The notes below the pieces were generated by a model. The model did not search any database. It worked only from the letters and a program-made list of their open reading frames with translations, and was not told where the DNA came from. From NCBI RefSeq assembly GCF_049389645.1, contig NZ_CP186540.1, forward strand, positions 1,922,001-1,986,000: DNA of 64,000 bases. The letters are read 5' to 3'. This document shows, piece by piece, positions 25,440 to 34,092 of this stretch. Numbering within the stretch: the stretch's first letter is position 1; each line of letters starts with the position of its first letter. Origin of the DNA: Alkalibacterium sp049389645. Lineage in GTDB: Bacteria; Bacillota; Bacilli; Lactobacillales; Carnobacteriaceae_A. The position numbers were made by a program, and so were the translations under genes.

Positions 25440-26989
25440 AACCTCAAGCAGCCGTTGATACAAAAGGAATTAACGAGAAAAAGCGAATTTCTTTAAGATG
25501 GAAATGGACTATCGGGGCTGCCATTGCACTATTTTTAACATACACTATATTTTCCACTATTTTATTCATTACCTTTCAGCAAATCATGATAGATAATGAA
25601 CAACAAGCCGTTAGAAATGTGATGGTGAATTTAACTGAACAGTTTGGACAAAACTTTTATGAATTAACAGAAGAAGATGTTGAAGACACATTGAATCAGC
25701 AGGAACTATATTTAACACCTGAAATGCCGATTATGGAAGAAGTTCAAAATCAGAGAAGTACACCATTGCGTGCGAGCCAAGGCAGTATTGTTATAAGAGT
25801 ATATAACACTAGCGACCAACTTTTATATGAAACGAATGATGTTGATATAGAATTTGTACCTAAAGAGACGTTGCAAATCGAAACTATAGAAAAGGGGCCG
25901 AGCGGTGAAGCCTTATCGGCAACAACACCAGTTTACTCGTTCTTAAATAATGAAAGAATTGGCTACGTCCAAGTAATCAACACGTTGTCATCCTATCATC
26001 AGCTATTTAGAAGTGTCTTGGGAGCAATATTGCTGACCGGAGTTATCGCTTTACTTTTCAGCGGAGTCATCGGTTATATTATTGCCATCTCATTCCTCCA
26101 GCCGATTCGTCGGTTGACTGAGGCCATGCACATCGTTGAAAAAGATCCGGAATCCCGTGATCGTATTGACGTGGGGGATGGTAACGATGAATTGACTGAG
26201 TTAGCCAATGCGTATAACTCGATGCTGGACCGTATGCAACGCAACATTGAACAGCAAAAACAGTTTGTTGAAGATGTGTCGCATGAATTACGCACACCCG
26301 TTGCGGTGGTTGAAGGTCATATGAAGCTCTTGAACCGCTGGGGTAAAGATGATCCGGTCGTTTTAGATGAATCGCTGAGTGCGTCTCTTCAAGAAATCGA
26401 ACGAATGAAGAGTTTGGTCCAGGAAATGCTCGACTTATCACGTGCTGAACAAGTCGAAATTCATTACAAAAACGAACGGACTTCAGTTAGAGAACTTATC
26501 GATCAAACCTATAATAACTTTAAACTTGTTCATCCGGACTTCACCTTTATCCTGGATGATGATTTGGAAAAAGAAGTGTACATCAATATTTATCGCAATC
26601 ACTTAGAACAGATTCTCATTATTCTGCTTGATAACGCGGTGAAATACTCTACAGATCGCCATGTTGTGCATTTAAGCGTGTCCGATGATGGACCTAAAAT
26701 TCAAATCGCTATTCAAGATTTTGGTGAAGGAATGACTGAAGAAGATACTGAGAAAATCTTCCATCGTTTCTATCGTGTAGACAAAGCAAGAAGTCGACAC
26801 AAAGGCGGTAACGGATTAGGATTGTCTATCGCCAAACAATTGGTAGAAGGCTATCATGGTAAGATTTGGGTAGAAAGTGTCCTGGATCATGGCTCGATTT
26901 TCAGAATTGAATTACCTAAACTAAATGAAAAAGATCTGAAAAAAATAGAAGAGTCTGAACGAGCTTCTAAAGCTTTAACGAAAAAATAA
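25436..26989 (+). CDS. Sensor histidine kinase, CovS/ArlS type
   Basis: A 517-residue membrane kinase, partner of the preceding regulator. GTG at 25436 overlaps the regulator stop. It has two membrane segments (about 28-52 and 186-212) flanking an extracellular sensor of about 130 residues, a HAMP domain (LTEAMHIVEKDPESRDRI), HisKA with His283 in DVSHELRTPVAVVEGH, and a HATPase domain with LLDNAVKYS, DFGEGM and GGNGLGLSIAKQL. The run HMKLLNRWGKDDPVVLDESL is typical of ArlS/CovS. Ligand unknown. Confidence 0.92.
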   Translation: MKPQAAVDTKGINEKKRISLRWKWTIGAAIALFLTYTIFSTILFITFQQIMIDNEQQAVRNVMVNLTEQFGQNFYELTEEDVEDTLNQQELYLTPEMPIMEEVQNQRSTPLRASQGSIVIRVYNTSDQLLYETNDVDIEFVPKETLQIETIEKGPSGEALSATTPVYSFLNNERIGYVQVINTLSSYHQLFRSVLGAILLTGVIALLFSGVIGYIIAISFLQPIRRLTEAMHIVEKDPESRDRIDVGDGNDELTELANAYNSMLDRMQRNIEQQKQFVEDVSHELRTPVAVVEGHMKLLNRWGKDDPVVLDESLSASLQEIERMKSLVQEMLDLSRAEQVEIHYKNERTSVRELIDQTYNNFKLVHPDFTFILDDDLEKEVYINIYRNHLEQILIILLDNAVKYSTDRHVVHLSVSDDGPKIQIAIQDFGEGMTEEDTEKIFHRFYRVDKARSRHKGGNGLGLSIAKQLVEGYHGKIWVESVLDHGSIFRIELPKLNEKDLKKIEESERASKALTKK

Positions 26990-27006
26990 AATGAATAAGC
27001 TAAAAT

Positions 27007-27048
27007 AACTCCGCGACATACTGATTCTGGTATGTTGTGGAGTTTTTT
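27007..27048 (+). terminator. Terminator of the two-component operon
   Basis: AACTCCGCGACATAC (27007-27021) pairs with GTATGTTGTGGAGTT (27030-27044), with G-T pairs, followed by TTTTTTC. Confidence 0.85.
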
Positions 27049-27133
27049 TCGTGAAATTTAATGATAAATAAATTGGATGGGCAGTTAATACTATAGATGA
27101 ATAAGAAGTTTTCAAAATATAAGGAGGTTGAAA

Positions 27134-28009
27134 ATGGAAAAAAAAATTAGAAAGAAATCGTATCAGTTACAATACCTGGAATCGGTGAATACCCGAACCA
27201 AATTACCATATGCTCAACAGCAATACCTGTTGAATCTTAAAAAAGGATATGAGGGAGAACAGAAATTTGATGAACGGATCGAAGAACACTTTGAAGATGA
27301 TGTAACAGTTATAAACGATTTACTTGTTTCGTATAACGGATCGACCGCACAAATAGATACGTTACTGGTTATAGGAGACACGTTTTACCTATATGAAATT
27401 AAAAATTACGAGGGAGAATTTCAGAAATTACCAGGTCAATTTCGAAAGCTAAATGGCCAGGAATTCATTTGTCCAAGTATTCAATTAAATCGAGCTAAAA
27501 AAGTCCTGGAACAAATGATTAGTCAATGGAGTGAAGCCGTAGAAATTAAACCTTATGTCCTTTTTATTAATGCATCATTTACTTTATTTGATGCTCAAAC
27601 AAGTGATCCGTTTATACTGCCGACCCAAATAAATAACCACCTTGAGAAACTAAAAAATAGAAATACAAAATTATCAAAAGGACAGGTTAACATCGTAAAC
27701 AAACTCCAGTCAGAGCAGTTAAGTAATCAAAGATATAAGGAAACTTCTCATGAATTTAAATATGAGGACATGAAGAAAGGAATAATTTGCAATGGCTGTC
27801 AGTCCTTTAATGTGATAGTAACTGAACGTAAAGCTACTTGTCTTGAATGTGAAAATGTTGATGATATAAATCGTTTAATTCTTAGTCATGTTGAGGAGAT
27901 TGAGATGCTATTTCCTAAGTTGAAAATTACTACATCACTTGTTTATGATTGGATCGATGGAAGCATATCGAAAAGAAGAATAGGAAGATTCCTCAAAACA
28001 CTACTATAG
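27134..28009 (+). CDS. NERD-domain protein with C-terminal zinc ribbon
   Basis: A 291-residue protein. ATG at 27134 follows AAGGAGG by 6 bases. The NERD (nuclease-related) domain covers about 35-150: KKGYEGEQKFDERIEE, then VINDLL, then AQIDTLLV and YLYEIKNYEGEF. The D...E-x-K pattern matches the PD-(D/E)XK-like fold proposed for NERD. Further on is a four-cysteine element (CNGCQSF ... CLECENV) that may bind zinc, then a helical tail. No export signal is visible. The function of NERD proteins is not established; a role in DNA processing is inference. It stands alone, is AT-richer than its neighbours, and is followed directly by the 51-bp repeat array, so it may be an accessory gene. Confidence 0.82.
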   Translation: MEKKIRKKSYQLQYLESVNTRTKLPYAQQQYLLNLKKGYEGEQKFDERIEEHFEDDVTVINDLLVSYNGSTAQIDTLLVIGDTFYLYEIKNYEGEFQKLPGQFRKLNGQEFICPSIQLNRAKKVLEQMISQWSEAVEIKPYVLFINASFTLFDAQTSDPFILPTQINNHLEKLKNRNTKLSKGQVNIVNKLQSEQLSNQRYKETSHEFKYEDMKKGIICNGCQSFNVIVTERKATCLECENVDDINRLILSHVEEIEMLFPKLKITTSLVYDWIDGSISKRRIGRFLKTLL

Positions 28010-28050
28010 AGTAAATATATTATCGATAGTATAGTAAAGATAAAAATAAC

Positions 28051-28491
28051 AATCTGAATCAGCAGTTTCACGGTCGACATGTCGAACTCAGAAAGAATTC
28101 CGAGTTGAATCTGCAGTTTCACGGTCGACATGTCGAACTCAGAAAGAATACTGATTTGAATCAGCAGTTTCACGGTCGACATGTCGAACTCGGAAAGAAT
28201 ACTGATCTGAATCAGCAGTTTCACGGTCAAAATGTCGAACTCAGAAAGAATACTGATTCGAATCTGCAGTTTCACGGTCGACATGTCGAACTCGGAAAGA
28301 ATTCCGATTTGAATCTGCAGTTTCACGGTCGACATGTCGAACTCAGAAAGAATACTGATCTGAATCTGCAGTTTCACGGTCGACATGTCGAACTCAGAAA
28401 GAATACCGATCTGAATCAGCAGTTTCACGGTCGAGATGTCGAACTCAGAAAGAATTCCGATCTGAATCAGCAGCTTCACAGTCGACATGTC
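28051..28491. repeat. 51-bp tandem repeat array, nine units, with central palindrome
   Basis: TTTCACGGTC recurs at 28066, 28117, 28168, 28219, 28270, 28321, 28372 and 28423, and as CTTCACAGTC at 28474: nine copies at exactly 51 bp. Each unit holds the perfect 12-bp palindrome TCGACATGTCGA, altered in unit 4 (TCAAAATGTCGA) and unit 8 (TCGAGATGTCGA), flanked by TTTC and GAAA that can extend it into a longer imperfect hairpin. A half unit precedes the first copy and unit 9 decays after the palindrome. Variation is scattered over about six positions. Units are contiguous, so there are no spacers. Since 51 is a multiple of 3, long frames stay open on both strands. Confidence 0.95.
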
Positions 28492-28509
28492 GAAATACCT
28501 AAGAAGGAC

Positions 28510-28584
28510 AGCAATCGCTCAGGCGATTGCTTACCAACTGAAAAATATAAAAAAATGAAACGACGTGTCAATGGACACGTCGTT
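28510..28584. repeat. Two perfect hairpins after the 51-bp array
   Basis: AGCAATCGC-TCAG-GCGATTGCT (28510-28531, 9-bp arms) and AACGACGTGTC-AATG-GACACGTCGTT (28559-28584, 11-bp arms). Neither is followed by a T-run on the plus strand, so they are not simple terminators there. Confidence 0.85.
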
Positions 28585-28607
28585 ATCCAATCAAAAACAG
28601 GGTAAAG

Positions 28608-28638
28608 AAAAAGGAGACTCAGTTGAGTCTCCTTTTTT
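28608..28638. terminator. Bidirectional terminator of yidC and the NERD/array region
   Basis: AAGGAGACTCA (28611-28621), two bases, TGAGTCTCCTT (28624-28634), with A-run before and T-run after. Confidence 0.88.
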
Positions 28639-28646
28639 CATAATAA

Positions 28647-29615
28647 TCAGTCACGTTGTTGTTTACCTGAATTGCGGAGCTCTTTCTGTTCGAACGGGCT
28701 CTGGTTACGACGTTTGTTTCTAGCGGATGGTGCTTGATTAAGCTTCGTGTCAGTTTCAGTAGCTTGAACTGTTTTACGTTCACGTAGTTTACGTTTAATA
28801 ATAGGTTTTCCGCCGTGTTTTTTCTCCATCTCTTTTTCTAATTTTGGTTTGTAGTACAAATTAGTGATAAGAGATTGACCGATTGCTACAAAACCACCAG
28901 CAAACCAGTATAATGTCAGTCCTGCTGGACCAGTGATTGAGAACATTAGAATCATCACTGGACTCATGTACATCATGGTACCTGATTGTTTGCGTGTTTC
29001 TTCGGGCATGCCAGCCTGCATGACTTTAGTTTGAACGAGATAAACAACACCAGTCAGTACGGCGAGTGGAATACTGCTTTCGCCCAAATTGATTCCCAGC
29101 CATGAAGCGCTCTGAATGGATTCGGACATTCGAATCGCTTGGAACATTGCTGTGAAAACTGGTAGTTGAATGAGCAGCGGTAAACATCCTGATAAGCCGC
29201 CCAGCATGTTGACGTTATTCTCTTTGTAAATTTCCATCATTTCTGCTTGTAAGTCTTGTTTTTCCTTCGCATCGTCTGTTTCTTTCATTTCTGCCTGGAT
29301 TTCATCTGTAACAGGTTTAACTGTTGCCATCTTAGCCTGTTGCTCTAAAGTCGCACGTTGTTGTTTGATTGATAAGGGTAAGATGAGGATACGAACGATA
29401 ATGGTAATGACAATAATTGCCAGTCCGTAACTTCCAGTGAAATCTGCTAGTATTTCTATGAACTGTTGTGTAGGTAAAACGAGATAATCAAATAAAAATT
29501 GAGAAAAGCCACCAGTAGGCGTTCCACTTTCGTCAACTCTCATGCAACCTGATAAGAACAAAACGATGGAAAGCATTCCACCTGATAAAAGCCATCTTTT
29601 AGTACGGTTTTTCAA
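28647..29615 (-). CDS. yidC: Membrane protein insertase YidC (YidC2 type)
   Basis: A 322-residue lipoprotein insertase of the Oxa1/YidC/Alb3 family that inserts and folds membrane proteins with or without SecYEG. TTG at 29615 starts a lipoprotein signal (LFLSGC). The five-helix core includes YGLAIIVITIIVRILILPLSIKQQ and GCLPLLIQLPVFTAMFQAI. The positively charged C-terminal tail (KRKLRERKTVQ, SARNKRRNQSPFEQKELRN) fits YidC2, which binds ribosomes. The neighbour is acylphosphatase rather than rnpA, which also indicates the YidC2 paralogue. Confidence 0.93.
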   Translation of the reverse strand: MKNRTKRWLLSGGMLSIVLFLSGCMRVDESGTPTGGFSQFLFDYLVLPTQQFIEILADFTGSYGLAIIVITIIVRILILPLSIKQQRATLEQQAKMATVKPVTDEIQAEMKETDDAKEKQDLQAEMMEIYKENNVNMLGGLSGCLPLLIQLPVFTAMFQAIRMSESIQSASWLGINLGESSIPLAVLTGVVYLVQTKVMQAGMPEETRKQSGTMMYMSPVMILMFSITGPAGLTLYWFAGGFVAIGQSLITNLYYKPKLEKEMEKKHGGKPIIKRKLRERKTVQATETDTKLNQAPSARNKRRNQSPFEQKELRNSGKQQRD

Positions 29616-29700
29616 TTGTATTCAATCCTTTAATTTTTATAGTGGTGTCTCTCTATTGCTTTCACGCTATTCACCACTATACCTTAATGGAAGAAATAAT

Positions 29701-30072
29701 TCAATTGACTTGAGAAAAAATCGTTTTTTCTTCAATCTTTTCGTCATAAGTAACGACTACTTTGTCAACATCAGCAGCGGGAGAAGGCCCCTTGCGTAAT
29801 GCTTCAATAAATTGACTCAATTGTTTTTCGTCACCAACGGCTTCAACATAAACAGTTCCGTCGTTTTCATTACGTACGATCCCTTTGACACCTGCTTCAT
29901 CCGCTGCTTGTTGTGTAGAAAAACGAAAGCCGACACCCTGGACGCGTCCCGAAATAGTGGCACGCATTTTTTGCTGGCCGTTATTTTCCATCGGTTCATT
30001 TGTATAAATGACTTCACCATTCGACTCTCTGTTTTTTCCCTTTTCAAAAAAATCTTTAAATAAAGAACCCAT
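29701..30072 (-). CDS. acyP: Acylphosphatase with N-terminal extension
   Basis: A 123-residue protein whose last 88 residues are a normal acylphosphatase, hydrolysing carboxyl-phosphate bonds. The catalytic loop is ISGRVQGVGFRFS (Arg) and the Asn is in GIVRNENDGTVYVEA. About 35 extra residues precede it (MGSLFKDFFEKGKNRESNGEV begins at 30072). The extension is real by ribosome site: AAGGAGG lies 7 bases before the ATG, and no good site precedes the internal Met. The role of the extension is unknown. yidC follows 85 bases downstream. Confidence 0.9.
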   Translation of the reverse strand: MGSLFKDFFEKGKNRESNGEVIYTNEPMENNGQQKMRATISGRVQGVGFRFSTQQAADEAGVKGIVRNENDGTVYVEAVGDEKQLSQFIEALRKGPSPAADVDKVVVTYDEKIEEKTIFSQVN

Positions 30073-30211
30073 TGTGAATCCTCCTTTTAGTATTTACTGA
30101 TTATTTTTCTAATATAGTATTAGTTTACTTGTATAGAGACGTCCAGGTCAAAAGAAAGCCATCAGAGTCTGGTTAAAGTGAGGGCTGACCTACCTTGATT
30201 CTATTTTTCAT

Positions 30212-30219
30212 GCTATAAT
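30212..30219 (+). promoter_or_regulatory. Extended -10 promoter of ftsK
   Basis: TGCTATAAT ends at 30219, 30 bases before the start codon. TTGATT at 30195 is too close (13 bases) for a standard -35, so the TG extension probably compensates. Confidence 0.55.
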
Positions 30220-30249
30220 AAACCAGAATATATAGGAAGGAGTGCAGAA

Positions 30250-32601
30250 ATGACACGCACAAAAAAACGAGGAAGACCAAAGAAAAAGCAGCATAAAGTG
30301 GCTCCCGAATGGATAGGATTTATCTTATCATTTATGAGTATCTTAACGTTAGGGTCATTCGGCTTTGTCGGTAGATTCTTTACTAACATATTGCGCTTTT
30401 TCGTGGGTGAGACTTACGCATTTTCAGCTATTATTTTACTGGGATTAGGAATATATCTAATACTTAAAGGTGACTGGCCGAGTTTGAAAGGAACAAAAAC
30501 AAAAGGAGTTGCTCTGCTTTATACAGCATGGTTAGTCTTTTTACATTCAAGATGGTTTGCACCTATTATCAACGATTCGATCAATAGTGTCGTAGCGACA
30601 TGGCGCTTTTTCTGGCCACAATTCACATCAAACAGCATCGGGACTCCTTTGGGCGGGGGAATAATAGGCTCGATTTTCTTTAGTGCAAGTTATTTCCTGT
30701 TCAGCGTTGTAGGTACTTACTTGATGATTATAGCGTTAGTCTTCTTTGGAATCATGACATTTTTCCAGTTTTCTTATCGGGATTTATTTGACCGGATAAG
30801 AAAAGCATTGAAAGCACTGATGAGTTGGGTAGGAAATGGGTTTAAACAATTGAAAGCCAAACAGGCTGAAAAGTCTAAATCCAAGAAATCCAAAACGAAA
30901 AAGAAAACTATAAATACGCCCCCTCAAGAAGTCGTCTCACAGAACACTCGTCTTAATGAAACAAACGATCCAACAGAACAGCATCAGGAAGCTGAACAAA
31001 CAGCCTTAGAGATAGAAGGTTATCAGGAACTTCAGGCTAAATATGAACAAAAAACCAACAAAAAAAATCAAGCCTCAAAAGCGAAAAATGCTGAACAAAG
31101 CGACAAAGGTTCAGAGGAAGAAGCACCGGTGGATTTTGAAATTGGTGAAGAAGAGAACCAGTCATATAAACTGCCGCCCGTGTCATTATTAGATGAACAT
31201 GAGGCAATTGATCAATCGGATGAGTATTCGATCATCCAGAAAAATGTAAAAAAATTGGAAGAAACGTTTGAAAGTTTTGGTGTTAAAGCTAAAGTAACCA
31301 AAGCAAATCTTGGACCAGCTGTGACAAAGTACGAAATCCAACCAGCTACGGGTGTGAAAGTCAGCAAGATCGTCGGCTTAACTGATGATTTAGCATTGGC
31401 TTTGGCAGCAAAAGACATTCGGATGGAAGCTCCTATTCCCGGTAAGTCAGTTATTGGTATAGAAGTACCAAATTCGGAAGTCAGCATGGTATCTTTTAGA
31501 GATACGATCGAAGGACAAATAAACAATAAGGAGCGCTTATTGGAAGTGCCGCTAGGACGAGACATTGCTGGTAACGTGGCAATGGCTGATTTATCTAAGA
31601 TGCCGCACTTGCTTGTAGCAGGGGCAACTGGATCAGGGAAATCTGTTTCCATCAACGGGATAATCACCAGTCTGTTAATGAAGGCCAAACCAAATGAAGT
31701 GAAAATGATGATGATCGACCCTAAAATGGTTGAGCTGAATGTGTACAACGGGATACCACATCTGTTGACCCCGGTTGTTACGAATCCTAAGAAAGCAGCC
31801 CAAGCTCTGCATAAAGTCGTACAGGAGATGGAACGTCGTTATGAAATGTTTGCGGCCAGTGGGACACGTAACATGGAAGGGTACAACCAGTTCGTTAAAA
31901 AGAAAAATGCTGAAAATGACGAAGGGTTATTACCGTTTCCTTATATTGTCGTTATTGTGGACGAGTTGGCTGACCTGATGATGGTTGCTTCAAACGAAGT
32001 GGAAGACGCCATTATAAGATTAGCTCAAATGGCACGTGCGGCAGGTATTCACATGATCTTGGCGACACAAAGACCGAGTGTGGACGTTATTACAGGTATC
32101 ATCAAAGCTAACGTACCTTCAAGGATCGCGTTCGCTGTATCCAGTGGAACGGATTCTCGTACCATATTAGACAGTAACGGGGCTGAAAAATTACTTGGAC
32201 GAGGAGACATGCTCTTCCAACCGATGGGTGCCAATAAAGCGACCCGTGTCCAAGGTGCCTTCATTTCGGACGAAGAAGTTGAAGCAGTAGTGAACTTTGT
32301 TAAAAATCAGCAGGAAGCCAATTATGTCGAAGAAATGATTCCTAAAGACGAGCCAAAAACGCAGGCAGGTGAATCCGAAGATGAATTATACGGTGATGCC
32401 GTTGATTTAGTCGTCGAAATGCAGACAGCAAGCATATCATTGCTTCAGAGACGTTTCAGGATCGGTTATAATCGTGCAGCCAGGATTGTCGATGAAATGG
32501 AACTGAAAGGCATTGTTGGACCGCATGAAGGATCAAAACCTAGAGAAGTACTCGTGACCGCGGAGTATTTAAACAGTTCAAATGAGACTACAGAAGAATA
32601 G
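30250..32601 (+). CDS. ftsK: DNA translocase FtsK/SpoIIIE
   Basis: A 783-residue septal DNA pump that clears chromosomal DNA from the closing septum and aligns dif sites. Four membrane segments lie in residues 20-180. A charged, flexible linker (200-310) leads to the motor: Walker A GATGSGKSVSINGI near residue 457, Walker B YIVVIVDELADLMMVA, and LATQRPSVDVITG. The C-terminal gamma winged helix (LLQRRFRIGYNRAARIVDEME) reads KOPS/SRS motifs. ATG follows AAGGAGTG. Confidence 0.95.
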   Translation: MTRTKKRGRPKKKQHKVAPEWIGFILSFMSILTLGSFGFVGRFFTNILRFFVGETYAFSAIILLGLGIYLILKGDWPSLKGTKTKGVALLYTAWLVFLHSRWFAPIINDSINSVVATWRFFWPQFTSNSIGTPLGGGIIGSIFFSASYFLFSVVGTYLMIIALVFFGIMTFFQFSYRDLFDRIRKALKALMSWVGNGFKQLKAKQAEKSKSKKSKTKKKTINTPPQEVVSQNTRLNETNDPTEQHQEAEQTALEIEGYQELQAKYEQKTNKKNQASKAKNAEQSDKGSEEEAPVDFEIGEEENQSYKLPPVSLLDEHEAIDQSDEYSIIQKNVKKLEETFESFGVKAKVTKANLGPAVTKYEIQPATGVKVSKIVGLTDDLALALAAKDIRMEAPIPGKSVIGIEVPNSEVSMVSFRDTIEGQINNKERLLEVPLGRDIAGNVAMADLSKMPHLLVAGATGSGKSVSINGIITSLLMKAKPNEVKMMMIDPKMVELNVYNGIPHLLTPVVTNPKKAAQALHKVVQEMERRYEMFAASGTRNMEGYNQFVKKKNAENDEGLLPFPYIVVIVDELADLMMVASNEVEDAIIRLAQMARAAGIHMILATQRPSVDVITGIIKANVPSRIAFAVSSGTDSRTILDSNGAEKLLGRGDMLFQPMGANKATRVQGAFISDEEVEAVVNFVKNQQEANYVEEMIPKDEPKTQAGESEDELYGDAVDLVVEMQTASISLLQRRFRIGYNRAARIVDEMELKGIVGPHEGSKPREVLVTAEYLNSSNETTEE

Positions 32602-32711
32602 GATATATTAAAAATTGAATAGGATATATTTTAATTTATTAAAAAAATTTAACTTTCCTTTTTGTTACAGGAGTGTTACTATATATCCATGAAAGGGTTA
32701 ACAGTTTATCT

Positions 32712-32778
32712 TGTTACAGTATTTTGTTATTATACTGTAACAGGGTTTCTTTGACCCTTATAAGATACATAATATAAT
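32712..32778 (+). promoter_or_regulatory. Inverted repeat and promoter before bmpA-nupABC
   Basis: A perfect 11-9-11 inverted repeat, TGTTACAGTAT (32712-32722) and ATACTGTAACA (32732-32742), lies upstream of TTGACC (32751-32756), a 16-base spacer and TATAAT (32773-32778). A TGTTACAG copy occurs at 32663. The repeat has the form of an operator for a dimeric regulator. The -10 is so close to the ribosome site that another promoter (TATACT at 32731) may be the real one. Confidence 0.5.
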
Positions 32779-32794
32779 AATAGGGGGAATTATC

Positions 32795-33928
32795 GTGTCA
32801 AAAATGAAATTAAGAAGTTTACTAGCAATTGGGTCATCCGCTTTTGTATTGGCAGCATGTCAAGGACAAGATGCATCAGATCCAGCAGTCGAGGAACCAG
32901 CAACTGAAGAAGAAGATACAGGAACCGATGCTGGCGAAGATGCTGGCGAAGACGCTGGCGAAGATGCTGGTGAAGAAACAGAAGCTGTTGATTTCTCAAT
33001 CGCTATGATCACAGATGAAGGCGGCGTAGATGACCGTTCATTCAACCAATCTGCTTGGGAAGGTATGCAAGCATGGGGAGAAGAACACGGTTTATCAGAA
33101 GGTGATGGCTATGCATATTTTCAATCAAATGATTCATCTGACTTCGTACCAAATTTGAATCAGGCATTAGCAGCTGATTATGATATTATATACGGAATCG
33201 GTTATCAGCTTTTAAATTCAGTTAATGATGTAGCTGACCAAAATCCGGAACAACACTTTGGTATTGTGGATGATATTTCAGATCGTGATAACGTAGTGTC
33301 ATTAACATTCCGTGACCACGAAGCAGCATTCTTAGCAGGTGTAGCAGCAGCTGAAACAACTGAAACAGGTATGGTTGGATTTATCGGCGGAATCGCTGGT
33401 CCAGTTATCGACCGTTTCCAAACTGGTTTTGAAGCAGGTGTAGCTCACGTTGACGATAGTATTGAAGTAGACGTTCAGTACGCTGAATCATTTACTGATG
33501 AAGGTATCGGACAACAAATCGCTGCTGGTATGTACGCAAATGGTGCAGACGTTGTGTATCACGCTGCTGGCGCAGTTGGTAATGGTGTATTCACTGAAGC
33601 TCGTAACCGTATGGAATCAGATCCTGATACTCAAATTTGGGTAATCGGTGTTGACCGTGACCAAGAAGAAGAAGGCGAATATGATGGTGGAAACCTCACA
33701 TTAACTTCTACTATTAAAGCTGTAGGTTCTTCTATTTCACAATCAGCAAACCTGACAATGGATGAAGGATTCCCTGGTGGAGAAAACATTGCTTATGGTT
33801 TAGAAGAAGAAGGCGTTGACTTGGTACAAGGAAACATGTCTGACGAAGCGTGGTCATCTGTAGAAGACGCACGTCAAGGAGTTATTGATGGAGAAATCGA
33901 AGTTCCAGAATTCTCATACAGCGAATAA
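32795..33928 (+). CDS. bmpA: BMP-family nucleoside-binding lipoprotein
   Basis: A 377-residue extracellular solute-binding lipoprotein of the BmpA/PnrA family, expected to capture nucleosides for the ABC transporter encoded downstream. GTG at 32795 follows AGGGGG by 7 bases. Lipobox is VLAAC. A very acidic linker (residues 23-65) contains four copies of DAGE from a 12-bp tandem repeat (32927-32974). The binding domain starts at FSIAMITDEGGVDDRSFNQSAWEG, a standard BMP signature; further motifs are GFIGGIAGPVIDRFQTGFEAG and GADVVYHAAGAVGNGVF. Confidence 0.92.
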   Translation: MSKMKLRSLLAIGSSAFVLAACQGQDASDPAVEEPATEEEDTGTDAGEDAGEDAGEDAGEETEAVDFSIAMITDEGGVDDRSFNQSAWEGMQAWGEEHGLSEGDGYAYFQSNDSSDFVPNLNQALAADYDIIYGIGYQLLNSVNDVADQNPEQHFGIVDDISDRDNVVSLTFRDHEAAFLAGVAAAETTETGMVGFIGGIAGPVIDRFQTGFEAGVAHVDDSIEVDVQYAESFTDEGIGQQIAAGMYANGADVVYHAAGAVGNGVFTEARNRMESDPDTQIWVIGVDRDQEEEGEYDGGNLTLTSTIKAVGSSISQSANLTMDEGFPGGENIAYGLEEEGVDLVQGNMSDEAWSSVEDARQGVIDGEIEVPEFSYSE

Positions 33929-33969
33929 TAATCAAAGACTGAAAAAACAAACATTATAAATTAATAGTT

Positions 33970-33998
33970 GAGCGCTGGTCTATGGGCTGGCGCTTTTT
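33970..33998 (+). terminator. Hairpin between bmpA and nupA
   Basis: AGCGCTGG and CTGGCGCT flank a short loop and TTTTTC follows. A partial terminator here would raise binding-protein levels over transporter levels. Confidence 0.65.
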
Positions 33999-34092
33999 CT
34001 AATAATTTGATTAAACTACTTGCACTATAAAGTATGATGAGTGATAATGTTTACGGTTATTAAAAATAACGAATGATAGGGAGGGATCGGTA

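Noticed and set aside
27943..28488. Opposite-strand frame of 181 codons with repeats like MSTVKLLIQISILSEFD
   Set aside because: Same cause as the plus-strand frame; no convincing ribosome site, and it runs into the NERD gene.
28051..28491. CRISPR array
   Set aside because: Repeats are contiguous at 51 bp with no unique spacers, and no cas genes are present. The same applies to the 52-bp array at 55397-55673.
28105..28605. Open frame of 166 codons encoding 17-residue repeats (FHGRHVELRKNTDLNQQ)
   Set aside because: It is open only because the DNA repeat is 51 bp. No ribosome site, and changes between units are mostly non-synonymous.
32641..32794. Purine or nucleoside riboswitch before bmpA
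   Set aside because: No conserved purine-riboswitch loops were found; the visible structure is a simple inverted repeat better read as an operator.
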